From NCBI GenBank assembly GCA_003693705.1, contig RBZT01000729.1, positions 1-64,000 of the forward strand: 64,000 nucleotides of DNA, read 5' to 3'. Made by a program: the position numbers and the translations under genes. The notes beneath the pieces were generated by a model. It did not search any database. It worked only from the letters and a program-made list of their open reading frames with translations, and was not told the origin of the DNA. Source of the DNA: Polymyxa betae (taxonomy: Eukaryota > Endomyxa > Phytomyxea > Plasmodiophorida > Plasmodiophoridae). This document shows positions 33,736-45,185 of the stretch, piece by piece (position 1 is the first letter of the stretch; every line of letters begins with the position of its first letter).

Positions 33736-36243
33736 ATGAATACTTTGGCTTTGGTTATCATCACTGTTTCCGCTCTGCTGTACGAAACTGATGCTGATAT
33801 CTATATGGTATGCTAAAGTTGTCTCAAGAGGCTCGTAATCTAATTCTGGTACAGCAAAATCCTCGAGGAAGCAATGACCGAAATCGAGAGCAGAATCAGA
33901 ATCGTAACAATGCTAATCGCCTATTTAACTCCCAGAATAACGCTAAGGGAGGATATGCTTGGGCTGGTAACCCTACTTTGCAAGGCACTCCTGATCCACT
34001 CATGTTCTATGCAAAATCGAAACTTCGCCTGGAATGGACTGTCCAGCATGGATGTGGCCCAAATGCTAACGCTGAATGCGATTTCATTATCCAGTATTTG
34101 GCTGTAGATGCAGCATCAAATGCTCTCAGAGATGGATATCCTACCGGACCCCTAACTACTCGAGCAGCTGGCTATCAGTACGCAACGTTCACCGATTCGA
34201 AACAGAATGCCGACGGAACGAACGAATTCCCGCTTCCACCTTCGTTTCCAGGAGCATCCGGAAACCAATTCAATGGCAACGACGCAGACTTCGGGACCTC
34301 AGTGAGTGCCGACCGCCTAGCCAGTAACCTCGACACGTTCTGCAACGGCGGCGCTGTCGGCAACCATAAAGGCATTGAATTCGGATCTCACGAATCGTGT
34401 GCGAGCTATCGTCGTTGTACGACAACGACCCGGAACAAAGGCCTATATACTGCCGATCGGGCTCTGGGAGGCGATAGTGCTCGATTCACACGACAGAATA
34501 ACAATGGGCAACGTTACGGCCTGGAGTGCCCTGAAGAGAGAGGTAACATAACATTTTGTTTCGTATTTATATACCTATCGAGGTAACATTACGAGTATTT
34601 CATAACACTAAAGCTTTGCTATTAACAGACTACTATCCATATTGGCGCCCAAGCGAATGGCGAGATATTGCAATCTTGACATCAAACTCCTCCTGGTGCG
34701 CATATGCCCAGCAAGAAAGCCAGAATCTCAAGTCGAAGTTCTATTGTCAGATGCCGACCGGGTCGACAGCCCTGGCTCCCATCACGAAAACTGGCTGTGA
34801 TAAAGTGCAGGGTACCTGGACTGAAGTCACATCTTGGGGTTTAACAGCGCCTGATTGTGTTATCCATGCAACCTCTCGTGATAATCATCTTGGGAATACA
34901 GCAGTTGATAATTTCGGTGGCCATGTTCAGCCAACAACAGCTCATTATGATTGGACTATTCCAGAATCATTAAAAGGCAAACGTGTATGTCCTAATACTC
35001 AACTAATCGCCTGTGTAAATCAGATGTTGTTAGGTGGTGTTGAGATTCCGATACAATATGTCTGCATCGACGTATGAATCCCATTCTGATTATATGCCGA
35101 ATCCAGGACGAATGACCGATGCGTCGCTGAACTGCCAAGCCGGGCAGACCGGTTTAAATGGTGGCGCTCAATGTGGAAATGATCTGATGAGGGACGGCCC
35201 TGTTGCCCTTTATAACAATCCTTACGTAAAGCTCTGGAGCGGTCAGGACGATGTAAGATTTCCTCTGAAATGGCTTCCTTTTTCGTCGAAGTGACATTCC
35301 GGAGGTGTACCTAGCCCTGGCGGTTAATACGGCGCAAGTCGGGCGAACGTTTCAGGATAGATCGTTCGTTTTCCAGGTCCGAAGTGAATCCGCTAGCTGT
35401 CCTGGACAGGTGTATAACCTCAACATTCGAGGAAAACGAGGAAATATCGTGCAAACATATCGTAACAGCGTAATCTGATTATGAAATACCACACTAATTC
35501 GTCATTACCAGCTGCAACTGAGTATGATTTTGTGCCGAGTATGTTAGAAATGGGAACCCAGGATTGCATTGATTTTCAGTGGGCTGGTTCCGATTTTAAT
35601 GCACAAAATCAAGACGGTGGGTTTTAATGCTGGTTTTGCCCGTAAAATCTCAGAATTTGTGGATATAGGTGAAGGCGCAGATCAGACCGATCGTCATAAC
35701 TTCGTAGAAGTTCGTTCTTCAAGTTTAGACCCGAATAGCCCCGACTATTTCCATCTGATTCCACAGGCCGGCCCACGAGTGACAATGTTTTCGCAAGATG
35801 ACGCTAAGATGCTCGCCTATGCCAATCAAACGCTTAGTGCATGTGCCGCTTTGACCGCTGATGACAACAACAACGATGATCGTGCAGATAACTGTGCTAA
35901 ATTAAACGCTGCCCCGAACGTCTATCGTCATCCGACGTTGTTGACATTCTCGTCTGGGGCTTATGCGGCAATATCCACCAGGAACAATAACTTCTCGAAC
36001 CGTCAACAAAAGTTCCATCTGATCGTATCAAGTTCTGTCAACACGGGCATCTATATTGCCATTGGTGTTGTCAGCGCTATTGCTGTTGCTGGAGTTGCTG
36101 CTTGTTGCGTTGCCCGCCGTAATCCCAAGAGCAATTTTGGACGAGCTGTCAATGCAATTTTCATGGGCCGCCGAGCTTTCAAAGACACTTATGTTGATGT
36201 TGAAGCACGTCCCCTACCTGGAGAAACTCAAGCTCAGCCATAA
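33736..36243 (+). CDS. DD3-3-like secreted or surface membrane protein
   Basis: Seven exons (introns 33808-33854, 34543-34628, 34985-35033, 35253-35304, 35462-35511 and 35617-35668) give 723 residues in one frame. It has a signal peptide (MNTLALVIITVSALLYETDA), then DIYMQNPRGSNDRNREQNQN and NRLFNSQNNAKGGYAW, the hallmark start of Dictyostelium DD3-3 and its relatives. Further family blocks are DYYPYWRPSEWRDIAILT, VVLRFRYNMSASTYESHSDY, NTAQVGRTFQDRS, YPATEYDFVPSML and DGEGADQTDRHNFVEVRSSS. It is cysteine-rich with N-glycosylation sites. A single C-terminal membrane helix (TGIYIAIGVVSAIAVAGVAA) precedes a short cytoplasmic tail. This gives a type I surface protein. The family's biochemical role is unknown. 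Confidence 0.85.
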
Positions 36244-36434
36244 TTTATCCATGTTTGCGATGCCAGCGTTCCATTTCATGTTTCAATCATTGACAATAAA
36301 TTGTCCCTCAGTTTTGTTGTTGGCAAGGTACCATTGGAAGTGGATGGAAGGAAAGCACATCTCAGCATGACTCATTCGAATGATTCAAGCGACAACGTGA
36401 TGGTTTCGTTCATGGTATCGGAATTATTGTTATA

Positions 36435-36689
36435 ATGAGCTGGAAGATAATATATTTGGGGGCTATTTTATTTATCGGGTGCGTATTACAGACGAAATCT
36501 GCTGTATTCCCAATTAAATCCGGCAGCAAGATCGACTGCGACAGACTATCGTGGACGACATGCTCCGGTGCCACCTATGATCAGTGTAAATGCTGGGAGC
36601 ATTCGAAGATCCCTTGTAAGTGGGACCACAAGGTCAAGCAGTGTGTCATTCGGAGGCCAAGACCTCAACGAAGCCTTGCCCACATCTGA
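36435..36689 (+). CDS. small secreted cysteine-rich protein
   Basis: An 84-residue single-exon frame starting MSWKIIYLGAILFIGCVLQT, with a clear hydrophobic signal peptide and likely cleavage after about residue 22. The mature part of about 62 residues has six cysteines (DCDRLSWTTCSGATYDQCKC, then PCKW and QCV), enough for three disulphides, and a basic end (RRPRPQRSLAHI). No family was recognised. It lies 190 bp after the surface protein gene on the same strand. Similar short secreted proteins occur among effectors of pathogens but also among ordinary extracellular proteins, so no role is assigned. Confidence 0.55.
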   Translation: MSWKIIYLGAILFIGCVLQTKSAVFPIKSGSKIDCDRLSWTTCSGATYDQCKCWEHSKIPCKWDHKVKQCVIRRPRPQRSLAHI

Positions 36690-36931
36690 GATTAAGTACA
36701 AGGCTTAATAAAGAAGTGAACGATCCATCTGTACTGTTGCCACTACTGCAACGAAGTTGTTTCAAACCGGTTGGAAGCTGGGTTTTGCTCGCATCCGTCG
36801 CGATTACTTCATGTCTAAAACTCCAGATTTAAGGCCGAAATCTGTAATTTCTATAACAGCAAACCTCTCAGTCATTGATAAAATTATAGGCTCCGCAAAG
36901 GAGGGTTAGATGTAAGTCGTCAGAACCCTCA

Positions 36932-37387
36932 ATGCGTGACATTCTTCGGGGAACAGCGATTGCCGAAAAGCCATCGAACAAGCAAACTGTAGAGCAGAGC
37001 GTTGGCACTATTAAACGTCCAGTAATAGCTCCAGGCGATCGCGCCGGAATTTGTCAATACACGATAGAGAGAAAAGGCATCGCTGTCATTAGACTAGAAG
37101 CAGTGCCGCCTATGCAATGGCAGTTGCAGCGTCAAAAGCAGTTCATCTCCATGTCAACATTTCCATCTGAGACTGATCGGAATGAAGGTGAAGTTAACCA
37201 GGCACCAAAGCCAAAGGAGTTTGCGTCTCGCGTCCACTGGATCCAGATGCAGCAGAGACGAAGATGCCAGAAGCAGACCCAGCGACCGAAAACAACCCCT
37301 TCGAAAAGACCGGCAGCGCGACATAAAGACTTCATCGAACGATTTTCAGAACAGTTAATGACCCCAAGAATGCTATTTTCTAAATAA
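36932..37387 (+). CDS. basic orphan protein
   Basis: A 151-residue single frame starting MRDILRGTAIAEKPSNK. It is strongly basic and glutamine-rich in the second half (RVHWIQMQQRRRCQKQTQRP; KTTPSKRPAARHKD), ending in FIERFSEQLMTPRML. Low complexity and no recognised domain. Nucleic-acid binding is possible from charge alone. It may also be a chance frame or lack exons. It is convergent with the following minus-strand gene, 53 bp away. Confidence 0.4.
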   Translation: MRDILRGTAIAEKPSNKQTVEQSVGTIKRPVIAPGDRAGICQYTIERKGIAVIRLEAVPPMQWQLQRQKQFISMSTFPSETDRNEGEVNQAPKPKEFASRVHWIQMQQRRRCQKQTQRPKTTPSKRPAARHKDFIERFSEQLMTPRMLFSK

Positions 37388-37439
37388 TCGACTGTCTTTG
37401 AAATCAGAATATGGTAATTACGCGCAATCCTGGTCTAGA

Positions 37440-38550
37440 TTATAACTGGAATAAACCATCATGCTGTAGCTTGACCTGTTTGAAACATCTTTTGATCTGA
37501 GCTGTAACATTCTGGTAGTTCTCAGGATGATGTACGACCTGGTCTGCAATTGCATTGAACAATTTGGTATTACCAGGAGTGACTGCAGTAAATGCCGAAA
37601 CGACCATCTTGAGCTCGGTTTCTTTATACATCGGCAACTGCCTCAAAACCTATAAAATCCCGAAATCAGCACACATTATCTGTCCATGACGCTTACGAAC
37701 CTGCTCTGACATTTTATCGAACAAACTCGTCAGGTCTGAGGCACGAGATGCAACTTTTGATAGTGACAAAGCAATTCTTGAAAGAACGCTTGGATCCAAA
37801 CTCAGAGCGCGAGGCTCCAAATATTTGATGACTTGCTCATAGAATTTTTGGTCGCCCTGTTTCGCTCGACTAACACCGTAGAGACATTGTGCCACAGATA
37901 GCTGATCCAAATACGGAAGCTGCCTGAATAGACGTATTAATAGCGACTAACCAGTCGTGAATGATTCTTGCGAGTCGACCTTTCTATAAGTGTAGTGACA
38001 TTCTTCCATGTCGCGTCATTGTTGATACCAAGATCGGCAAGAACAGGAACTGCCCGGGAGAGGGTTTTGTACGCCAAACGAGGTTGATCAAACAGCCTCT
38101 TGGATAGTTTCTCAGGCCATTCCTTCGGGTAGGCCCATCGCCAGTTCTTCAGCGACATTAATAACGATGCAATCGAAGGAACCGAAAAAGTATACAAATT
38201 CCTGGCAGCAATATCAACGACCGTAATTGAGTTCAAGAAACTTCGAACTTATCAATGAGACTCAAGGCGATCGGCTTCAAAGCATCGTTTTCCACTTCGA
38301 AACGTTGCTGATGCAACTGGCCGATTTTATATGCAACCAATGAGACATGTTTAGGCTCTATTGCAGCCTGATCACAGCCAGCCAGAGCCGCTTGCAGCTG
38401 CCCAAGATCAGCCGCTTTCGCCAGCCCATCCACGAATCGTTTCGATCGCATGTATTCGACCGCCTGATGGTCCTGGTCGCGCAGCAGGGCACGATGGGCA
38501 GCAACGGACCGGGTCGACAACGACCTGAATACAGCCGGAACCCTCAACAT
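37440..38550 (-). CDS. mitochondrial helical-repeat (FASTK/RAP-like) protein
   Basis: ATG at 38550 starts MLRVPAVFRSLSTRSVAAHR, a good mitochondrial targeting peptide. The rest is a chain of about 35-residue helical repeats: GLAKAADLGQLQAALAGCDQ, VPSIASLLMSLKNWRWAYPK, QLSVAQCLYGVSRAKQGDQK, LSLDPSVLSRIALSLSKVAS, ELKMVVSAFTAVTPGNTKLF. Such repeats occur in FASTK-type and octotricopeptide proteins that bind and process organelle RNA. No RAP domain is visible, so the assignment rests on repeat style and targeting. Introns lie near 38235, 37930 and 37650. It is divergent from TMEM42 with a 200-bp shared promoter region. Confidence 0.55.
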
Positions 38551-38749
38551 AACGATGAAGACAATGAGAGACTTCCACGGAGGCAAGTGAGCCCTTGCCC
38601 ATTACCCCATTTCCTATTCCGCCCCAACACACCTTTCTTAGTGCCATTCAAATCGAACCCATCATCCCAGCCGGCTCGACGTAGGTTACGTTACATCGTT
38701 CAATTGAGGTTCCCAGATCACCCCGCTGGCCTTCATTTGTCTCTATCGA

Positions 38750-39274
38750 ATGGCATCGACATGTCTGGCTGCGGCGCTGCTTTCGTCGTCAGGGTCAGTG
38801 ATTGCCAAGCTCGCTTTCAGTAGAATTGTCGTAGATCGGCACCTAGCCGGCGTTGTATGTGGTGCTGGCGATGGCATCTGTGTCGATGTTTGTGTAAATT
38901 CGGGACACATGATCTTGCTTTCTGAATGTTTAACAGATCTGTTTCAGAGTATATTTTGTGATCATGATCGTGATTATGATCATTTTAAATTCGCTTGGAA
39001 TCTCGTTCTTGGTTAAAAGCATGAATCGAATGTAATTGTGAAACCTAGCTTAAAAGCCTCGAAATTTACATTTCTGAACAGCGGGTCGACGGCGGCGACT
39101 ACTGTCATTTCATCGCTGCAGTTTGCCCTTTCTGGACTTTATGGACATTTTTTGTTCAATGAATATGTTAATTCGTTATGGATTGCAGGTATCAGCCTGA
39201 CAATGGTGGGTGTTGCTCTGATAACCCGATCCACTAAACCACCAGAAGCGCCAATAAAACTGCATTCTTCCTGA
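38750..39274 (+). CDS. TMEM42: TMEM42-like EamA-family membrane protein
   Basis: Three exons (introns 38894-38936 and 39005-39048) give 145 residues. It begins MASTCLAAALLSSSGSVIAK and the last exon holds FTFLNSGSTAATTVISSLQF, ALSGLYGHFLFNEYV and LWIAGISLTMVGVALITRS, the characteristic end of TMEM42, a half-size relative of EamA drug/metabolite transporters with four membrane helices. The second exon (RVYFVIMIVIMIILNSLGIS) is a further helix. The substrate is unknown for the whole family. Directly removing GTAATTGTGAAACCTAG (17 bp) also restores the frame, but the 44-bp intron is more likely. Confidence 0.72.
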
Positions 39275-39767
39275 GTTTTTCTGTTCGTGTACACTTTATT
39301 GCTGTAGCTTTATTCAGATTCAGCGCCGCTCATTTTCTCTATAACTAGTTTAACCAATTTCGAAGACCGTAAGCTCTGCAATTTTGGTATGGCGTTCAGC
39401 ATTCTACAGGCTGCTCTAAACTAAATTGCAAGAAAAAAATACAATGTTGCTGTAAGCTGAACATGCTGACATTTCTGGAATCGAATTCGTCGCTCGGCGC
39501 TGTGGGTTTAACCCAGTGGACACTTTATGATCTGAAACCCACTTTACAGATCAAAAGCTGCTCGAGCTGTGGCCAGTGTTTGACAGCGGCAAATGTAGCA
39601 TCACCATTCGAAACTTCAGCAAGCTTCAAGGCGCGAGCAGACAAACTTGGGGGCGTCCGCTGTTTTATTTCTTTCAAAAACAACAGATGCCGCTATCAGC
39701 AATCCCGGTGTTAATACGGCAAAATATTTTCTGAAAATTTTTCGCAAACTTTTTGCTGCAATTCTCA
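39275..39767. other. intergenic region upstream of PUS7
   Basis: About 490 bp with only short frames in both strands, one of them (39463-39714) cysteine-containing but without protein-like order. Probably TMEM42 3' UTR and PUS7 promoter. Confidence 0.5.
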
Positions 39768-41926
39768 ATGGCGAGGGGCAAGCGACCTGACCGCAAGCCA
39801 GTCTCCGGCCATCAGAAGCGTCGCAGAACGCAAGACACTGAATGCGTTCTGCCTCAGGCCGCTTTGTCGGAATCGTTTCGTCAATTGCTGGATGAAACTT
39901 CAAATTTAAGCAGACAGGCGCGGGCATCCTGGGATGAAGTCGGTATTACCGAGTTCATCACAAGTGGTCAGCCGGTTGCTGCTTATATCAAGCAGCGATT
40001 CTCCGATTTTATTGTCAAGTAAGCGTCAGTTCGAGTCGGTGTCTTTTCTTTGATTTATCTCGTCATGTAGTGAAATCGATCAGAACGGCACCGTTGTTCG
40101 CCTGACATCGTGCTTGAACCCGAACCCTATCGAAGAAAAATCTCTCTGTGAAGATAGGCCCAGCGACGAAGAGATCCTCGATCAATTGAAATCTTTGATC
40201 GACGAACACGATGGGTTCGTTGAATTCGTGAAATCGGAGGATTCAAAGGAATTCACGCTGGGTGACGTCCCTGAGAAAGATAAACGCAGTCTGATCCATT
40301 CTCTTCTAAAGCAATACCAGGCCGTCAGTTTATTCAGCCAGACGTTTTGCAATGACGGACTGAAGACCGTTAAAATCTGCAAAGGCCGTCCGCCATCCGG
40401 CAACAAATTCCAGGGCCGGAAATTCTCAGGCGATCGCCCTTTTTTGCAGGTAAATAAGCAATTATTTCAATTGCAATTGTTTTAAAACGTTCGCCAGATG
40501 GCTCTTCATCAAGAGAACGTCGAGACAATGAAAGCGATCAACGCCGTATCGCAAATCGTTCGTCTTCCTGTCGGGCGATTCGCATACGCCGGCAATAAAG
40601 ACCGTCGTGGCATCACAACCCAGCTGGTGACCGCCTTCAAGTTGGACGCCGAACAACTGATCGAAGCTCTACCACGCCTTCGTCCCGATGTTCGTGTCGG
40701 CAATCTTCAATACGTCGATGACGCCCTGAAACTCGGCTCGCTGTCCGGTAATCGATTCGGCGTTGTGCTTCGCGATGTCCAATATCCCGAAGCTTTTTCC
40801 GATAACGACCTGGTGCCTTCACTGGAATCTGCCTCAGATCGAGGATTTGTCAATTATTTCGGTCTGCAAAGATTTGGAACCGGGGCCGTTTCGACGCATC
40901 GAATCGGCGAGGCGATTTTGCAAAATCGGTTCGACTTAGCGATCGCTTTGATTTTGACACCGCAGCCGACCCAATCCGAGGAGCTTCGTGTCGCCCTTCA
41001 ACATTTGGCCGAAACTGGCGATATCAACGGTATTGGAAGATAGCGTTAGATTGCAAACTTTCCTTTTGAATATTCGGAAGGAACGCTGGGGCTTCTCGGG
41101 AAACGTGATTTCATCGAGCGGACCGTGCTGCAATACTTGTGCCGATTTCCGACAAACTATTCGAACGCGCTGGACCGTCTTCCTCGCAATATGAAGACCC
41201 TATATGTCCATGCATACCAGAGCTGGATATGGAACCTAATGGCCTCGCATCGGCTCAAGGATTTCAATCGTGAACGTCCCATCATTGGCGATCTTGTAAT
41301 GGACCCATCCGATCCGTAAATATGGTCACGATTGTGGCTAGGCACCTTCGTCTAACCGGTGCTTTCAGGGATGGCAAACGCGTCATCATTCTCGGCGAAG
41401 AAAGCGTTTCAAAATACTCAATTTTCGACATCGTCTTGCCCTTACCGGGACACTCGATAATCCTGCCCGATCACAGTGTGGGCCAGTACTGTCGAGAGCT
41501 ATTGGCCTCGCATCAGCTTTCTCGTAAGCGACAGCAAACAGATCATATGTTCGAACAATTAATCGACCCGTGTTCATTGCAGTGGACAGTTTCGATCATC
41601 GCGTTCGCGATTACAAACTGGCCGGGGCATACCGACCGGTGTTCGTGAAACCGGACAAGATGCAGTGGCAGTTCTATCGCTACAATGATGCCACGATACC
41701 TCTGCTTCGATCCGATACTGATTTGATGAACGGCGTAGAAGAGCCCAGATCGGTTCCCGATGGCGAGAAGATCGCTTTGTGCCTGCAGTTCTCCTTGCCA
41801 CCTTCGGCGTACGCGACCATGCTGATTCGCGAGATTCTTAAACGCGAACCGTTGAATTGGTTCGCTAAAGACGAACATGCCCCCGAAGAAATCGACGAAG
41901 AAACCGCTGACAAGCTAACTGCCTGA
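39768..41926 (+). CDS. PUS7: tRNA/mRNA pseudouridine synthase PUS7 (TruD family)
   Basis: Isomerises uridine to pseudouridine in tRNA (position 13 in known members), U2 snRNA and mRNA. Six exons (introns 40019-40070, 40450-40497, 41030-41080, 41316-41368 and 41524-41582) give 631 residues. A basic N-terminus (MARGKRPDRKPVSGHQKRRR) may be a nuclear signal. TruD hallmarks: RFSDFIVKNEIDQNG, the catalytic-aspartate motif YAGNKDRRGITTQ, NYFGLQRFGT, LYVHAYQSWIWN, and KYSIFDIVLPLPGH near the C-terminus. The catalytic Asp is in NKDRR. Compared with bacterial TruD it has the usual eukaryotic inserts. It ends LTA at 41926. Confidence 0.95.
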
Positions 41927-42268
41927 TTGTTACAGTGATGCTGTTTAGATCAATATATTGTCCAGATCGGTTCAGTCATTCGGTATGCCGGCTATTAATC
42001 ACGTTGCTGAGACTTCTCGTCTTCGCTAACTGGTAGATACCGGGAGGATCTATCTTCTCCTTCAACACTCGTGAGAATTACGCCTTGAGGTGGTCTACAG
42101 CAGCATGATCTCAGTTCCGAATATTTCTATAACGCATACTCACTTTTTAGGTAGTTGTGGCACCAATATGGCCCGCATCTTCAGTACAGACGTCAAGTTC
42201 TGTGTCCATCCAGCTATCGAAATTGACATCAATAGCAACCTATTTCAGCGCTAATGTGAGATGAGGCG
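41927..42268. other. intergenic, convergent 3' region
   Basis: About 340 bp between two convergent genes. No coding frame or other feature supported. Confidence 0.6.
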
Positions 42269-43632
42269 TTATTTTGATCCAAAACGAAACCTTGGCGAAC
42301 TGTGATAGGTCCATATTGCTGTGACAGCAAGGACTATCAAATCCAGCGTCATTGCCATGGCACACTGTAGCAGCCGAATTGAGACCTTCTTTAATATCCA
42401 GTTATTATCTTCATCATGGCCTTGAATCCTTCGGAACGATATCGAAAGTTTAATAGCAGATATTAAAAACAAAGTCACCGTTCCTGAGAGCGGTTTCGTT
42501 TCATTCGAATTGCACAATACTTTGAAAACTGTGTTACCGATCACCATAACCATCCAGATTTGCCCTATTATTGGAAGACGCCATTGATCGTTTCCGGTTT
42601 TCCTTGGAATGATATTGTAGACGTAATGCAACACAAAAATGACAGCGCATCCAACAAATGTCAGAAGTTTAAGATAATTATTCAATGGCGGCTTCTGTTT
42701 CATCAATTTGCAGTACATATCACGTAATGCTAGACCTGTTTCTAACAATCAGGATTAAAAGCCAAACAGATAGATAGCACTGACCTAGAGTTAAGTTCGA
42801 CATTGTCCAAATCACGATAACTAGATTGATGAGCAAAATGAAATGCTCGAAGCTGAAACCCCGTCCTTCTGTCATTCCCAAACCGAAGCCAAGAGCACTA
42901 AGGCAATTTTCTGAAATTATTCAATTTGCGATTTGAACCATGTTTACCTTCGAAACCCAAGCTCGACGCTCTCTGCTGTAACCAGAGCGACATGCATAAT
43001 TGGAATCGATCGCCAGGTAAGCACACCGCCCATTTTTTCTTTGATTTTCAAGAAGTTCAAGACCCCAATACATGCGGCAGCAGACGCTGCAAAAGAGGAT
43101 TAGAGCAAACTTAAAACGTTGATTCAAAACATTATGTACATGGCATCGTCATAGCCCAGATGAATTCGCGACTCTCAAAGTACTCCACCCACTCGTTGAT
43201 TTGATAGGAGTCCATCGAGACCGAGAGTTGCTTGCCATTCAATAATAAGTCATTGATATAGACTCCATCGGAATTAGAGACTTCTGAAATGGGGGTTCGA
43301 TCATTTCGATGCGATAGCACCAAACCAGGCACACCATACAACGTGTGCAATATCAACCCAGCACAATGATTGCTCTCACACATATCTATCCAGTCACGAA
43401 TCGTGCAAGGTGAGTCCACCATCGTCACCAGGACCACCTTCATTTGGTTCTGGGAGTCCATACTACACGATTGCCACTGCCCCATCGGCAGCGACACCGA
43501 TACTCGGCTGATATTGAATGGCAATGACAGCGGGCTGGTCGCCGACCGCATCTCCATCACCGTATTCGCCTGCACGTCCAGCAATTGCAACCCATGGACA
43601 TGGCTGATAACCAGAAGCAGGATGACGAGCAT
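42269..43632 (-). CDS. orphan secreted-domain, multi-spanning membrane protein
   Basis: ATG at 43632 gives a signal peptide (MLVILLLVISHVHGLQ). An extracellular or lumenal part of about 160 residues follows (VVLVTMVDSPCTIRDWIDMC; ESNHCAGLILHTLYGVPGLV; DGVYINDLLLNGKQL), reminiscent of protease-associated-type domains where a vacuolar path is common. After introns in the 43130-42750 region come several hydrophobic helices (FKFALILFCSVCCRMYWG; YLKLLTFVGCAVIFVLHYVY; IIGQIWMVMVIGNTVFKVLC; LLQCAMAMTLDLIVLAVTAI). The layout suggests a receptor-like protein with an N-terminal lumenal domain and at least five membrane segments. No known family was recognised, and exon joins are approximate. Confidence 0.5.
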
Positions 43633-44224
43633 GGAGTCAGGTGGCAATGGATCTCAATAAGCACATGATAGGATGATAAACATTGAAAGAGTGAGGTGGA
43701 TGAGCTATGACGATGACTGTCTCCCTGTCTAATGACATGGTAGCTGGTCACTCATGTGTGGCGGAGGCCCCTAAACCCTGGTTGATACAATAACGTCTAT
43801 TGATCAGTATTGGAGTATGGACCCTAAGATCGGTCTTCGCCTGTCCTGGCTTCTATCGTCATCAACGATGGGCGACCCGAGTCGGTCTCTCGAGTTTGGT
43901 GTTTGGTTGAATATCACTACAACACTTGATTCTCGACGAATAGTTATTTTGCGAAACGCAGAACCTCGATCAATTTCTATTGCCAAATACAATTGCAGTG
44001 CTAATTTAATTATTCAGCAAACAATGAGTAAATCTCAAACATTTGATAACTTAATAAGTAGAAGACGGGAAGTGTTTTGGTGTGTCATGTGTGGGGTTGG
44101 CTTAGTGCGAATCTTCGGTCACTTCATCACTCCTAAACGGGTTCGTTTCATCTCTGTCATCATGTTGCCAGGCGTGTAGATTGGTCATACCATCAGGATC
44201 GTCACGACCAGCTCCCGATCGGGA
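43633..44224. other. intergenic, divergent promoter region
   Basis: About 590 bp between divergent genes. Contains CTAAACCCTGG at 43771-43781, a near telo-box. A plus-strand frame 43817-44179 (120 codons, MDPKIGLRLSWLLSSSTMG) has no protein-like order and is probably chance. Confidence 0.45.
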
Positions 44225-45104
44225 ATGGTAGCCACACTGCAATGTCCAGCCACCTGTTTTGGTTCGTCTGCTGGTCATTCGGCTGAGCAGTCCAACATTA
44301 TGCTTGCTTGTAGATACGCTGATTAGTCATTTTAACGTTGATGGGCAAAATGATGCTAAGCGGCTCTTGCCTTCTGGGGAGTAGTATGATCAACCATTCT
44401 GAGCAAAAACAAGTTACTGACTGCATTTCTTCCAGCCCGTTATTCGTCACATGGAAAAAGAAATCTTTATTTGATGACTGCTATACATTGAGAGGTTGTA
44501 TAGGCACGTTCTCGCCTATTGATCTGGAGGTATGTCTATCATTATCGTACACAATAAGCCTAATGAAAGCTGTCTATAGAAAGGATTACAGGAATACTCA
44601 CTAACTAGCGCATTAAGCGATAAACGATTCAATCCAGTTCGCGCTGATGAGATATCTTCCCTTCAATGTGGTATATCTGTTCTGTCACATTTTGAAACTG
44701 CATCCCATGCTTATGATTGGCAGGTGAGACCTTGCTAGAACTCATTCTTTTTCATTTTGTTGAATTATCTCTGTTCTCCAGATTGGTACACATGGCATAA
44801 TGATTGAATTCACTGATCCGCTCAGTTATTGCTTCAGGAAAGCGACATACCTTCCTGAAATTTGCCTAGAGCAAAGTATGTTTGAAGAATCACGCAACAT
44901 TTTCTGATGACAATCTATGTTTGTATAGATTGGAATCATCAAGAATGCATCCAGTCGTTGGTTAGAAAGTCGGGTTTTAGTGGTTACGTTAACGAATCGT
45001 TGAGAAGCCGTTTAACGGTAACAAGATATCAATCATCAAAGGCTATTTTAACATACGACCAATATCAAGCTCTTAATGATCCTACCGATGCAGACGGGTT
45101 ATGA
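44225..45104 (+). CDS. AMMECR1: AMMECR1 family protein
   Basis: Six exons (introns 44262-44313, 44381-44435, 44530-44591, 44724-44781 and 44876-44928) give 199 residues. The start MVATLQCPATCFDTLISHFN matches the family's first helix with the conserved Cys-Phe-Asp. PLFVTWKKK leads to the diagnostic six-residue motif LRGCIG (TLRGCIGTFSPIDLE). Then come EYSLTSALSDKRFNPVRADE, IGTHGIMIEF, ATYLPEICLEQNWNH and TVTRYQSSKAILTYDQY. AMMECR1 proteins are conserved from archaea to humans. The LRGCIG motif is thought to be a ligand-binding or catalytic site, but the reaction is not known. Confidence 0.93.
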
Positions 45105-45185
45105 CTATTATCTTTATTGTTCGATTACGACTTGGATAGTGATTGCCTCAAAATAAAATACGATATTGTACGATCTATAAATACA

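Noticed and set aside
35015-35033. Ultra-short introns of 17-22 bp, for example GTAAATCAGATGTTGTTAG at 35015, GTAATTGTGAAACCTAG near 39032 and a 22-bp candidate at 52284
   Set aside because: Each restores a reading frame, but in every case a donor 26-32 bp further upstream gives the same phase, an intron of 44-52 bp and a better match to the family, so the short ones are not needed.
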